DNA of 58,409 nucleotides from positions 1 through 58,409 of the forward strand of contig JASLIW010000159.1 in NCBI GenBank assembly GCA_030152865.1. Reading direction: 5' to 3'. This document shows, one piece after another, positions 1 to 7,587 of this stretch (position 1 is its first letter; every line of letters begins with the position of its first letter). This stretch comes from Bacteroides sp. (lineage in GTDB: Bacteria > Bacteroidota > Bacteroidia > Bacteroidales > Bacteroidaceae). Under the pieces are notes generated by a model. It was not told the origin of the DNA. It did no database searches and worked only from the letters and a program-made list of their open reading frames with translations. A program made the translations under genes and the position numbers.

Positions 1-57
1 AGGGTGGAGTGCTATACGATCCTTAGGTAAGTTGAATTTGAATTGTGATAATTTCAT
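1..57 (-). CDS. queA: S-adenosylmethionine:tRNA ribosyltransferase-isomerase, N-terminus only (window edge)
   Basis: The reverse complement of bases 1-57 opens with ATG and reads MKLSQFKFNLPKDRIALHP, which I recognise as the start of QueA. QueA transfers the ribosyl part of SAM to preQ1-modified tRNA to make epoxyqueuosine. Only 19 codons lie in the window; the rest runs off the left edge. It sits just downstream of truB on the same strand, the usual Bacteroidales order (uppP-truB-queA), which supports the call despite the short length. The next enzyme of the pathway, QueG, is encoded at 48637-49575. Confidence 0.85.
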   Translation of the reverse strand, partial: MKLSQFKFNLPKDRIALHP

Positions 58-84
58 GCCTATCAATATATGTTATTAATATCT

Positions 85-786
85 TTATTTTTCTGTCGAT
101 ATGTCTTGTTGGTCAAGCCATTCCATAAACTCATGTGGGTCTCTACAGTCTTCTAAGCTTATACTTCCTATTCTTGTTCGGCTAAGTGCTGTGAGGTGGG
201 CTCCACTATTTAGGGCCTCTCCAATGTCTCTTGCTAATGCTCTAATGTATGTTCCTTTGCTACAGACTACTCGAATAATAATCTCAGGAAGTTCACACTT
301 AAGGAGCTCAATCTCATCGATAACGAGTTTCTTGGGTTTTAAGTTTACTTCTTTTCCTTTTCTAGCCAGTGAGTAAGCTCTTTTGCCATCTACCTTACAA
401 GCCGAAAATGCAGGGGGTATTTGGTCTATTTCACCTATAAACTGTTGAAGAGTTGCCTTTACTAGCTCTTCAGTAATGTGTTCGGTAGGGTATGTAGCAT
501 CTACCTCATGTTCTAGATCGTAGGAGGGAGTTGTCGCTCCTAGCTTTAAAGTTGCCACATATTCTTTGACTTGATACTGAAATTCTTCTATCTTTTTAGT
601 AGCCTTGCCTGTACATATGATCATTACGCCTGTGGCTAGTGGATCTAATGTACCAGCATGTCCTACCTTAATCTTTTTGACCCCTAGCTTGTGTCTAATA
701 ACGCCTCTAATTTTGGCTACTAAATTGAACGAAGTCCACCCTAGTGGCTTGTTGAAATAGAGGATCTCTCCTGCTTTAAAATCCAT
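85..786 (-). CDS. truB: tRNA pseudouridine(55) synthase TruB
   Basis: TruB makes pseudouridine 55 in the T-loop of tRNAs. The protein starts MDFKAGEILYFNKPLGWTSF and carries the family motif VGHAGTLDPLATGVM with the catalytic Asp, then KEYVATLKLG and the C-terminal CSKGTYIRALARDIG block. About 233 residues is normal for a bacterial TruB without a long PUA tail. An ATG three codons further upstream (795) would overlap uppP; I prefer 786 because related proteins start with M-(N/D)-F-K and it lies directly behind the uppP stop at 788-790. It is probably cotranscribed with DUF3098, uppP and queA. Confidence 0.95.
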   Translation of the reverse strand: MDFKAGEILYFNKPLGWTSFNLVAKIRGVIRHKLGVKKIKVGHAGTLDPLATGVMIICTGKATKKIEEFQYQVKEYVATLKLGATTPSYDLEHEVDATYPTEHITEELVKATLQQFIGEIDQIPPAFSACKVDGKRAYSLARKGKEVNLKPKKLVIDEIELLKCELPEIIIRVVCSKGTYIRALARDIGEALNSGAHLTALSRTRIGSISLEDCRDPHEFMEWLDQQDISTEK

Positions 787-787
787 A

Positions 788-1681
788 TTATGCAATCTCT
801 AGTGAGTACCCAAAATAGAGCATACCTAAAATAAGTGCGCCCACAATAACTCTATAATAACCAAATGCCTTGAATCCGTATTTCGTAATGTAATTTATAA
901 AAAACTTTATAGCTAAAAGGGAAACTATAAATGCGACTACGTTACCAATAATTAGTGTGTACATGTTAGCAACTAATACTTCAACACCTTCTTTCAAAAA
1001 TAGTTGTAGAATTTTGTAGCAAGTAGCGGCAAACATGGTTGGAACAGCGAGAAAGAATGAAAACTCGGCAGCGTGTTTTCTTGAAAGCTTTTGTGCCATT
1101 CCACCCATTATTGTCGCCATAGATCTAGACACGCCTGGTATCATAGCGATACATTGATAAAGACCTATTTTAAATGCTTTTTTATCAGTCATAGTATCTT
1201 CTTGCTTTTGGTTTTTGAAGATTCTATCGCTAAAAATCATAAATATACCTCCTAATATCAACATACTAGCCACAACCTGAACACTTTCTAGCAAGTCGTC
1301 TATTTTGTCGCTGAAGAGTAAACCAAAAAAAGCTGCGGGTAAGAAAGCTATAAATAGTTTCCAATAGAAGTCATATTTATAGATAAAGCGCTTGAAGTAG
1401 ATGCTCCATTTTTTAGCCCCCGAAGTTCCTTCTACGGCATCAGTATCGAATATTTTACAGGAGTTGAGTGAGAAAAAACGCTTCCAGTACAACCACACAA
1501 CAGCTAGAATCGCTCCAAATTGTATGATAACAGTAAATGCCTTAACAAAAGGCGTACTTTCAACTCCTAATAGGTTTTGTGCAATAATCATGTGACCTGT
1601 GGATGATACAGGTAAAAACTCAGTCAATCCTTCAACAATAGCTATGAGGATTGTTTGTAGTAGTGTTAATTCTTCGTTCAT
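788..1681 (-). CDS. uppP: Undecaprenyl-diphosphate phosphatase (UppP/BacA)
   Basis: This integral membrane phosphatase recycles undecaprenyl diphosphate to the monophosphate carrier for peptidoglycan and other wall polymers. The 297 residues contain the hallmark N-terminal block EGLTEFLPVSSTGHMII and the second signature PGVSRSMATIMGGM, with about eight hydrophobic segments. Length is slightly above the usual 265-285 because of a charged loop near residues 75-95. It lies between DUF3098 and truB, a conserved Bacteroidales arrangement, and probably shares their transcript. Confidence 0.96.
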   Translation of the reverse strand: MNEELTLLQTILIAIVEGLTEFLPVSSTGHMIIAQNLLGVESTPFVKAFTVIIQFGAILAVVWLYWKRFFSLNSCKIFDTDAVEGTSGAKKWSIYFKRFIYKYDFYWKLFIAFLPAAFFGLLFSDKIDDLLESVQVVASMLILGGIFMIFSDRIFKNQKQEDTMTDKKAFKIGLYQCIAMIPGVSRSMATIMGGMAQKLSRKHAAEFSFFLAVPTMFAATCYKILQLFLKEGVEVLVANMYTLIIGNVVAFIVSLLAIKFFINYITKYGFKAFGYYRVIVGALILGMLYFGYSLEIA

Positions 1682-1697
1682 GTGTCAGGTATGTAGT

Positions 1698-1937
1698 CTA
1701 ATCTTTCTTTTTATAGAGTATAGCAAAAATAACAAAGATGAATCCAATAAAAGAAGTGACAGGAGCCACCTTTATTCTTCTTACACTAAATATGTCTGGT
1801 TCGAAATGAGTGGCGGTTGTCGAGGGCCCAGCCATCAGTGCAAAACCAATACAAATAATTACTAAGCCAATCAGGAATAGTATATAGTTGGTCTTGGTAA
1901 ACGCAAATTTGCTTTTGTGTGATTTGTCTTTATTCAT
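1698..1937 (-). CDS. DUF3098 family small membrane protein
   Basis: The 79-residue protein has two hydrophobic segments (about residues 16-36 and 56-74) flanking a polar loop that contains FEPDIFSVRRIKVAPV, which matches the DUF3098 family found next to uppP in Bacteroidetes. Its function is not known. In many relatives ftsX lies immediately upstream; here the upstream gene is an unrelated methyltransferase 126 bases away. A role linked to envelope or lipid-carrier recycling is only an inference from the neighbours. Confidence 0.85.
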   Translation of the reverse strand: MNKDKSHKSKFAFTKTNYILFLIGLVIICIGFALMAGPSTTATHFEPDIFSVRRIKVAPVTSFIGFIFVIFAILYKKKD

Positions 1938-2063
1938 GTTATACTATTTACAGACGTTTTGATAGGTGAATCAAGCTAGTCTGTGTGAATTTGTAAAATT
2001 AATGATGTTTTCTCTAATCTTGAAATCGTAAGCCTACTATTCTTGTATTAAACAGATTATTAG

Positions 2064-2963
2064 CTAGCTATTCTTTTTGAAGATATAAATAAGTGAGCTA
2101 CTGGCTTTCTTGTTAAACAAAGCAGAACCACCGCCAAGAAGTCCTCTCCAAAATCCTTTTATTAGGGGAAAGCTTGTACCTCTGTTTTTTTCGCTCATCA
2201 TTGAGATATAAAAGGCATCAAAAGGCATCCGTTTTATCAATTTCAATGTAAAAGAATGAGATTTAAGGAGCTTATTAATCCCTTCAGGGCTAAAATGCCA
2301 AAGATGGCGTGGAACATCATAAGCTGCCCAATCTTGCTTGTAAACTTGAGCATCATAAGAGGTGTAGTTGGGCAGGGCTAGAATGAGCGTTCCATTACTT
2401 TTGAGTGCCTGATTTATTTTTTCAAGTGTTTCGTTTAGGTTAGGGATATGCTCTAACACATGCCAAAGTGTGATGGTGTCAATACTTCCAGCTGCTATGC
2501 TTTCCCAGTAGTTGTTTGTTTCTAGCTTTATATTGAATTGTTTTTGTGCATATTCTCTAGCTGCTTTACTAGGTTCTATGCCTATAGTTTTCCAATTCGT
2601 CTCTTGCATAGCTTGACAGAACAAACCTATTCCTGCTCCAATATCTACTAATTTCCCCTTTTTAGTATTGCTATATTTTTCAACCAACTTTACTTTTCTT
2701 TTAAGCATATAGCTTCTCACTAAGTGATAGATTTTGTTAATAGCTCCTTGATTTGTGTTGGTATGAGAAATATAGTTTTGTGAGCTATAATATCGCTCCA
2801 TTAGATTGGGGGTAGGAGCATCTTTAGTAAAGAGAAGTTGACAGTTGTCACACTGATAGAGTTTGAATACCTCCTCAGTTGTAAAGTTGTCCTGGCAAGA
2901 AACATAATAACTTACCCTGTATCCATGGCAGATAGGGCAAGTAGTATTTGATTTTATCTTCAT
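2064..2963 (-). CDS. Class I SAM-dependent methyltransferase with N-terminal zinc ribbon
   Basis: The 299-residue protein begins with two CxxC pairs (CPIC near residue 9 and CDNC near residue 38), a likely zinc ribbon. A Rossmann methyltransferase core follows: SAM motif I LVDIGAGIGLFCQAM (about 106-120), IGIEPS (motif II) and WHVLEHIPN (motif IV). The layout matches the C-terminal SAM methyltransferases common in Bacteroidetes, often linked to sugar or natural-product methylation. The substrate cannot be told from the sequence. It stands alone between DUF3098 and miaB, with about 190 bases separating it from miaB. Confidence 0.85.
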   Translation of the reverse strand: MKIKSNTTCPICHGYRVSYYVSCQDNFTTEEVFKLYQCDNCQLLFTKDAPTPNLMERYYSSQNYISHTNTNQGAINKIYHLVRSYMLKRKVKLVEKYSNTKKGKLVDIGAGIGLFCQAMQETNWKTIGIEPSKAAREYAQKQFNIKLETNNYWESIAAGSIDTITLWHVLEHIPNLNETLEKINQALKSNGTLILALPNYTSYDAQVYKQDWAAYDVPRHLWHFSPEGINKLLKSHSFTLKLIKRMPFDAFYISMMSEKNRGTSFPLIKGFWRGLLGGGSALFNKKASSSLIYIFKKNS

Positions 2964-3095
2964 ATATGTTACTTGTATTGCAAGAGGTGATAACTATCCT
3001 AATTAGGCTCTAAAAAGTGTATAGCCTTACAAATAAACGAATTTTATACCACTTAAGCAGATTTATTTAGGATATTTAATAGAACAGTAGAAATG

Positions 3096-3133
3096 TAAAA
3101 AGCACAGAAAGATATTTTAATCTTTCTGTGCTT
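3096..3133 (-). terminator. Rho-independent terminator of miaB
   Basis: A perfect 14-bp stem (3100-3113 with 3120-3133) has a 6-base loop. Read on the minus strand it is followed by TTTTAC. It lies 22 bases after the miaB stop codon. Confidence 0.85.
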
Positions 3134-3154
3134 GAGTGAATTGTGTAAGAATTC

Positions 3155-4531
3155 TTATATTGCTGTGCCGATTAATGTAGCAGAGCTAGCTGAATTAATC
3201 TTCACCTGTACATAGTCTCCTATTTTATGTGAGTTCTTATCAAATATAACAATTTTATTATCTTCAGTTCTGCCATAGAGTTGTTCTCTAGACCGTTTGG
3301 AAACTCCTTCAACTAAGACTTCTACGACTTGTCCAATTTTAGCTGTATTTGATGCTTGAGAAAGTTCATTCTGTAAAGCTATGATTTCATTCAGGCGTCT
3401 TGTCTTTACTTCTTCTGAAACATTATCAGGTAGTTTTTTTGAAGCGTACGTGCCAGGCCTTTCCGAATACTTAAACATAAATGCTGCATCAAACTGACAG
3501 GCTCTCATCAAGCTCAATGTCTCTTGGTGATCCTCCTCTGTCTCAGAATGAAAACCACAAAATATATCTGTACTGATACCACAATTAGGAATGATACGCT
3601 TAATTGCAGCAATACGGTCTAGGTACCATTCTCTCGTGTATTTACGGTTCATCAGCTTTAAGATACGGCTGCTTCCACTCTGTACGGGAAGATGTATGTG
3701 CTTACATATATTTGGCATTTTAGCAATTACCTCTAGTGTTTCATCACTCATGTCTTTAGGGTGCGAGGTAGAAAATCGAATTCGAATCCCTTTGGCATTT
3801 TTGGCTACAATTTCTAATAGCTGATGGAAGTAGATATCCTCTCCTGTTTGTTCGTTCTTATAATGGTAGGAGTTTACGTTTTGGCCCAGTAAAGTGATCT
3901 CTTTAAAACCCTTTTGGATTAGGTCTTGCACTTCGTTAAGTATGCTATCTACCTCCCTGCTTCTTTCTCTACCGCGAGTGTAGGGGACAATGCAGTAGGT
4001 GCAGAAATTATTGCAACCTCGCATGATTGATACAAATCCTGAGATGGCTTTGGTACAGAGACGAGATGGTATAATCTCCTTATATGTCTCAGTAGTAGAT
4101 AGCTCTATGTCCATTGCTTTTTCTCCCGCCTCGACAGTAGCTATAAGTTCTGGTAGGCTAAGATAGGCGTCTGGGCCAACTACTAAATCTACATGATGTT
4201 TAGTGATCAGTTCTTGTTTTACACGTTCTGCCATACATCCTAATACACCTAGGATAAACTGTCTCCTATTTTTGCGGCGTTGGGCATGCAAGAAATCTAA
4301 GCGGTTATACACCTTCTGCTCAGCATTATCTCTAATAGAGCAAGTATTAATAAATATGGCATCAGCTGTATCTATATCATCCGTGATGTCATAACCGGCC
4401 ATTTTCATAATAGTAGCTACTACCTCACTGTCAGCCACGTTCATCTGGCAGCCATAAGTCTCTATAAAGAGCTTTTTCTCCCTGTTGTCAGTTGTGGATT
4501 TAAAGTCCATTTCTGTTTGAGCTTGTTTCAT
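3155..4531 (-). CDS. miaB: tRNA-2-methylthio-N6-dimethylallyladenosine synthase MiaB
   Basis: MiaB is a radical-SAM methylthiotransferase that converts i6A37 to ms2i6A37 in tRNAs. The 458 residues show the UPF0004 domain (ETYGCQMNVADSE, second Cys in INTCSIRDNAEQ, third in LGCMAERV), the radical SAM cluster motif CNNFCTYC (about residue 174), and a C-terminal TRAM domain (about 395-455). Length is standard. It has its own candidate promoter (4558-4565) and a strong terminator, so it is probably monocistronic. Confidence 0.96.
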   Translation of the reverse strand: MKQAQTEMDFKSTTDNREKKLFIETYGCQMNVADSEVVATIMKMAGYDITDDIDTADAIFINTCSIRDNAEQKVYNRLDFLHAQRRKNRRQFILGVLGCMAERVKQELITKHHVDLVVGPDAYLSLPELIATVEAGEKAMDIELSTTETYKEIIPSRLCTKAISGFVSIMRGCNNFCTYCIVPYTRGRERSREVDSILNEVQDLIQKGFKEITLLGQNVNSYHYKNEQTGEDIYFHQLLEIVAKNAKGIRIRFSTSHPKDMSDETLEVIAKMPNICKHIHLPVQSGSSRILKLMNRKYTREWYLDRIAAIKRIIPNCGISTDIFCGFHSETEEDHQETLSLMRACQFDAAFMFKYSERPGTYASKKLPDNVSEEVKTRRLNEIIALQNELSQASNTAKIGQVVEVLVEGVSKRSREQLYGRTEDNKIVIFDKNSHKIGDYVQVKINSASSATLIGTAI

Positions 4532-4557
4532 AATGATTTATAATAAGTTTTCTTCGA

Positions 4558-4565
4558 CAAATATA
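4558..4565 (-). promoter_or_regulatory. Candidate -7 box for miaB
   Basis: On the minus strand this reads TATATTTG, a full match to the Bacteroidetes -7 consensus TAnnTTTG, 27 bases upstream of the miaB ATG. I see no clear -33 TTTG. Confidence 0.45.
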
Positions 4566-4680
4566 CATCAATTCTAGAAATCTATTTCTTGATCATCTAT
4601 TATATACTCTATAACAAAAGTTATATGGGTTTGCAACCTTTGTAATATATGTTAAAGTGGGTGGGATAATGCCTCTATTC

Positions 4681-4712
4681 TTTGGCCATAAAAAAATAAG
4701 TGTGCATCTTTG
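4681..4712 (+). promoter_or_regulatory. Candidate promoter of an orphan transcript
   Basis: TTTG (4681-4684), a 20-base spacer and CATCTTTG (4705-4712) match the Bacteroidetes primary-sigma promoter with one mismatch in the -7 box. There is no plus-strand gene between it and the terminator at 4769-4794. Confidence 0.4.
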
Positions 4713-4718
4713 CCTGTG

Positions 4719-4796
4719 TGAAAGAAACATTAGATTTTTTCATAGTTAAGGTTTAGGTTAAAAGATTAGGGTAGCTGTGAAGCTGCCCTTTTTTAT
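4719..4796 (+). ncRNA. Candidate small RNA (orphan promoter plus terminator)
   Basis: A promoter-like pair (4681-4712) is followed about 60 bases later by a strong intrinsic terminator, with no start codon followed by a credible reading frame between them. The predicted transcript is about 75-80 nt: an A/U-rich 5' part and a terminator hairpin ending in a T-run. It could be a free-standing sRNA or a terminated leader of the gene at 4874, although that gene has its own -7 box after the terminator. I cannot assign it to a known RNA family. Confidence 0.4.
4769..4794 (+). terminator. Rho-independent terminator (plus strand)
   Basis: GGGTAGCT, loop GTGA, then AGCTGCCC (one G-U pair), directly followed by TTTTTT. 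There is no plus-strand gene upstream, which is why a small RNA is proposed. Confidence 0.8.
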
Positions 4797-4831
4797 TTTT
4801 CTCTTTTCAAGGTAGTTATATCTATTTTTTT

Positions 4832-4839
4832 TATCTTTG
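4832..4839 (+). promoter_or_regulatory. Candidate -7 box for the 4874 gene
   Basis: TATCTTTG matches TAnnTTTG, 34 bases upstream of the ATG at 4874. No clear -33 element. Confidence 0.4.
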
Positions 4840-4873
4840 GTTATATATAATATTGATATAACATAAACTAGCT

Positions 4874-5293
4874 ATGGACTTAATAATCATGATTGTTGTG
4901 TGGAGTGTAATTGTACTTTTCACTTCATTTTTCAACAAGGTTCGCAGTCAATCTAAGTCACTTAACGATAATGCTCCGACTTCTCCTGAGTTTGATGATT
5001 ATTCTGATCTATCAGCAGAAGAACTAGAGGCACTCAACGAAAGTGATGAACTGTTTTATTCTGCAGAAGCGCTCAATATCCCCCCTAGCCCTTCTTTTCA
5101 ATCAATTGATAATGGACTAAATAGTAATGTTAGTAATAAAAAAGCTAAGTCCACCCGAGTAACCCAACTATTACAAGAGGAAAAGCACACAAACACAGAC
5201 GACAAATTATCCCCGTCAAGTTACCAAATCAAGTCTAAATCTGATTTAAAGCGTGCCGTTGTTTGGGCTGAAATCTTAGCAAGAAAGTATTAA
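4874..5293 (+). CDS. Hypothetical membrane-anchored protein, 139 aa
   Basis: I do not recognise this protein. It starts with one hydrophobic segment (residues 1-18, rich in I, V and L). A long acidic, Ser/Asn-rich, probably disordered linker follows, and a short compact C-terminus ends SDLKRAVVWAEILARKY. Small anchored proteins with a terminal block like this are common Bacteroidales hypotheticals. It ends 24 bases before the CoA-transferase gene and may be cotranscribed with it. No enzymatic motif is visible. Confidence 0.7.
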   Translation: MDLIIMIVVWSVIVLFTSFFNKVRSQSKSLNDNAPTSPEFDDYSDLSAEELEALNESDELFYSAEALNIPPSPSFQSIDNGLNSNVSNKKAKSTRVTQLLQEEKHTNTDDKLSPSSYQIKSKSDLKRAVVWAEILARKY

Positions 5294-5317
5294 CAATAAC
5301 CTTGAAAAATACAGATT

Positions 5318-6817
5318 ATGGCTTTAAGAACTATTACGCCTGAAGAGGCAGCAGAACTGATTAATCATGGTGATAATATCGGTTTAAGTGGCTTTACACC
5401 AGCTGGAACAGCCAAGGCTGTGACTTTTGCATTAGCCAAAAAAGCAGAACAGGAACATGCTAAAGGGAATCCTTTCCAAGTAAGTGTTTTTACGGGAGCT
5501 TCTACGGGAGATTCCTGTGATGGAGTTTTAGCGAAAGCAAAAGCAATTCGTTATAGAGCACCTTATACTACAAATAAGGATTTTAGGCGTGCTGTAAATA
5601 ATGGTGAGATCGCTTACAATGATATTCACTTGTCTCAGATGGCGCAGGAACTTAGGTATGGTTTTTTCGGCAAGCTACAGGTAGCTATCATTGAGGCCTG
5701 TGAAGTAACCGCCGATGGTAAAATATATCTTACCGCTGCTGGAGGTATTTCCCCAACGATTTGTCGACTTGCTGATAAAATCATTGTTGAGCTTAACAGC
5801 GCACACAGTAAAAACTCTATGGGTATTCACGACGTCTATGAGCCTTTGGATCCTCCTTTCCGTCGCGAGATTCCTATTTTTAAGCCAGATGATCGTATCG
5901 GTAAACCTTATGTTCAAGTTGACCCAAAGAAAATTGCTGGAGTTGTCGAAACAAACTGGCCAGACGAGGCAAGAGTGTTTACCAGTCCTGACCCTATAAC
6001 AGATAAGATCGGACAGAATATTGCAGATTTTCTTGTAGGTGAGATGAAGCGCGGTATCATACCAGAGTCCTTCTTGCCCATACAGTCAGGGGTAGGTAAC
6101 ATCGCCAATGCTGTACTCTCAGCTTTAGGAAACTCGAGTGATATTCCCGCTTTTAATGTTTATACTGAGGTGCTCCAAGACGCCGTGGTAGATCTGATTC
6201 GAAAAGGACGTGTTCGCTTTGGTAGTTGCTGTTCTTTGACAGTGACCAATGAGTGTTTAGATGGCATTTATGCAGATATGGATTTCTTTAAGGATAAACT
6301 AGTAATTCGTCCATCCGAAATTTCCAATAATCCTGAAATTGTTCGTCGATTAGGCGTTCTTTCTATCAATACGGCTATAGAGGCAGATATCTATGGCAAT
6401 GTGAACTCCACTCATATCATGGGAACTAAGATGATGAATGGAATAGGGGGGTCAGGTGATTTTACTCGTCCAGCCTATATCTCGATTTTTACAACCCCTT
6501 CTACAGCTAAGGATGGAAATATCTCTACTATAGTACCTATGGTTGCTCATTTAGATCATACAGAGCATGATGTTAATATTATTGTGACAGAATATGGAGT
6601 CGCTGACTTAAGAGGTAAAGGGCCCAAAGAAAGAGCTCTAGAAGTGATCAATAAGTGTGCTCACCCCGACTATAAACCAATTTTGCTCGATTACCTCAAG
6701 CATACCGATGGCAAATCTCAAACTCCACACAATATGCAAGGAGCCCTTGCTTTGCATGACACTTTCCTTAAGACAGGTGATATGAGAAATATAAACTGGG
6801 CAAACTATTTGGATTAA
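5318..6817 (+). CDS. Acetyl-CoA hydrolase/CoA-transferase (succinyl-CoA:acetate type)
   Basis: The 499-residue protein belongs to the Cat1/AarC class I CoA-transferases, which move CoA between acetate and succinate or butyrate. Visible family features are GLSGFTPAGTAKAV near the N-terminus, the glycine-rich GVGNIANAVLSALG, and NVYTEVLQDAVVDL with the Glu expected to form the glutamyl-CoA thioester. The C-terminal VTEYGVADLRGKGPKERA is also typical. In anaerobic Bacteroidales such enzymes recover acetyl-CoA energy during acetate/propionate/butyrate formation. Exact acyl specificity cannot be read from sequence. A 32-bp palindromic terminator follows. Confidence 0.9.
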   Translation: MALRTITPEEAAELINHGDNIGLSGFTPAGTAKAVTFALAKKAEQEHAKGNPFQVSVFTGASTGDSCDGVLAKAKAIRYRAPYTTNKDFRRAVNNGEIAYNDIHLSQMAQELRYGFFGKLQVAIIEACEVTADGKIYLTAAGGISPTICRLADKIIVELNSAHSKNSMGIHDVYEPLDPPFRREIPIFKPDDRIGKPYVQVDPKKIAGVVETNWPDEARVFTSPDPITDKIGQNIADFLVGEMKRGIIPESFLPIQSGVGNIANAVLSALGNSSDIPAFNVYTEVLQDAVVDLIRKGRVRFGSCCSLTVTNECLDGIYADMDFFKDKLVIRPSEISNNPEIVRRLGVLSINTAIEADIYGNVNSTHIMGTKMMNGIGGSGDFTRPAYISIFTTPSTAKDGNISTIVPMVAHLDHTEHDVNIIVTEYGVADLRGKGPKERALEVINKCAHPDYKPILLDYLKHTDGKSQTPHNMQGALALHDTFLKTGDMRNINWANYLD

Positions 6818-6867
6818 CTTTATAGGAATGTTTGTGTAACACTATGTTAGGACTAGACATATCAAAC

Positions 6868-6899
6868 AAAAAGGAGAGCTACATGTAGCTCTCCTTTTT
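6868..6899. terminator. Bidirectional terminator, perfect 32-bp palindrome
   Basis: A perfect palindrome centred at 6883/6884, A-rich on the left and T-rich on the right, lies between the convergent CoA-transferase and DUF3836 genes. It could stop transcription from both sides. Confidence 0.85.
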
Positions 6900-6915
6900 A
6901 TATCCATAGAGTTGA

Positions 6916-7314
6916 TTACTTGCTATAGTCAGTAAATGACTCCACTCTATTTGTATCTAGTATGTATTTATTTTTTTCTCTATCCCACTTATAGTACTCA
7001 ATGGTAGTGTGTTGACCTTCATAGTTATAACGTACTTGAAAGCCTTTCTCCCATCTGTTCTTACCACTATTCCATACTAAGATATCATTTTGAGTAATTT
7101 GCCCATCTTCATTGTATGTATATGAGTATTTGGCCAGCTGTGATAGCATCTTATTACTCTCTTTGTAAAGTGTCTGTCCCACCGTTGCACCATTTCTTTC
7201 TTCCAGATTGTAAAAAATATTACTTCTGTTTTGTCTAGCTGAAGCCGATGTCATGGAAGAGACAATAAGTATGAGTGAAAGTCCTAAAAATCCAATAAAC
7301 TGTTTTGTTTTCAT
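6916..7314 (-). CDS. DUF3836 family secreted protein
   Basis: A small protein of about 132 residues with an N-terminal signal peptide (MKTKQFIGFLGLSLILIVSS, likely cleavage after ASA). The mature part has two YD-like beta repeats: YSYTYNEDGQITQNDILVWN and VRYNYEGQHTTIEYYKWD. This pattern is typical of the Bacteroides DUF3836 family, whose function is unknown. An alternative start two codons upstream (7320) exists; I chose the ATG that gives a standard lysine-led signal peptide. It probably acts in the periplasm or at the cell surface. Confidence 0.8.
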   Translation of the reverse strand: MKTKQFIGFLGLSLILIVSSMTSASARQNRSNIFYNLEERNGATVGQTLYKESNKMLSQLAKYSYTYNEDGQITQNDILVWNSGKNRWEKGFQVRYNYEGQHTTIEYYKWDREKNKYILDTNRVESFTDYSK

Positions 7315-7371
7315 AGTCATTGTAAATTTAAAATTTTTATTTATTCCTTTTATATTCTCTTAATCACACTA

Positions 7372-7379
7372 CAAAAATA
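7372..7379 (-). promoter_or_regulatory. Candidate -7 box for the DUF3836 gene
   Basis: On the minus strand TATTTTTG, a full TAnnTTTG match about 58 bases upstream of the chosen start. The rest of 7321-7587 holds the polA terminator and nothing else I can identify. Confidence 0.35.
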
Positions 7380-7480
7380 ATAAATATGCTCGTTTTATAC
7401 GCATGTAATTTCGTATTAACCAATGGTCTATATTTTTTAAGCTTTCTAAATAGTATCTCAAAGTTCGCTTTTTTGTGATA

Positions 7481-7513
7481 AAAAAAGAGTTAGTATTTTA
7501 TTTACTAACTCTT
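7481..7513 (-). terminator. Rho-independent terminator of polA
   Basis: An 11-bp stem (7485-7495 with 7503-7513) has a 7-base loop. On the minus strand it is followed by a T-run (complement of 7481-7486). It lies 75 bases beyond the polA stop. Confidence 0.75.
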
Positions 7514-7587
7514 ATCTTTCTTAGTGATAACTTTATTTGTTTCTACTTATCTATTTGCTTAGAAGTTAAATAATATTAATAGGCTAA

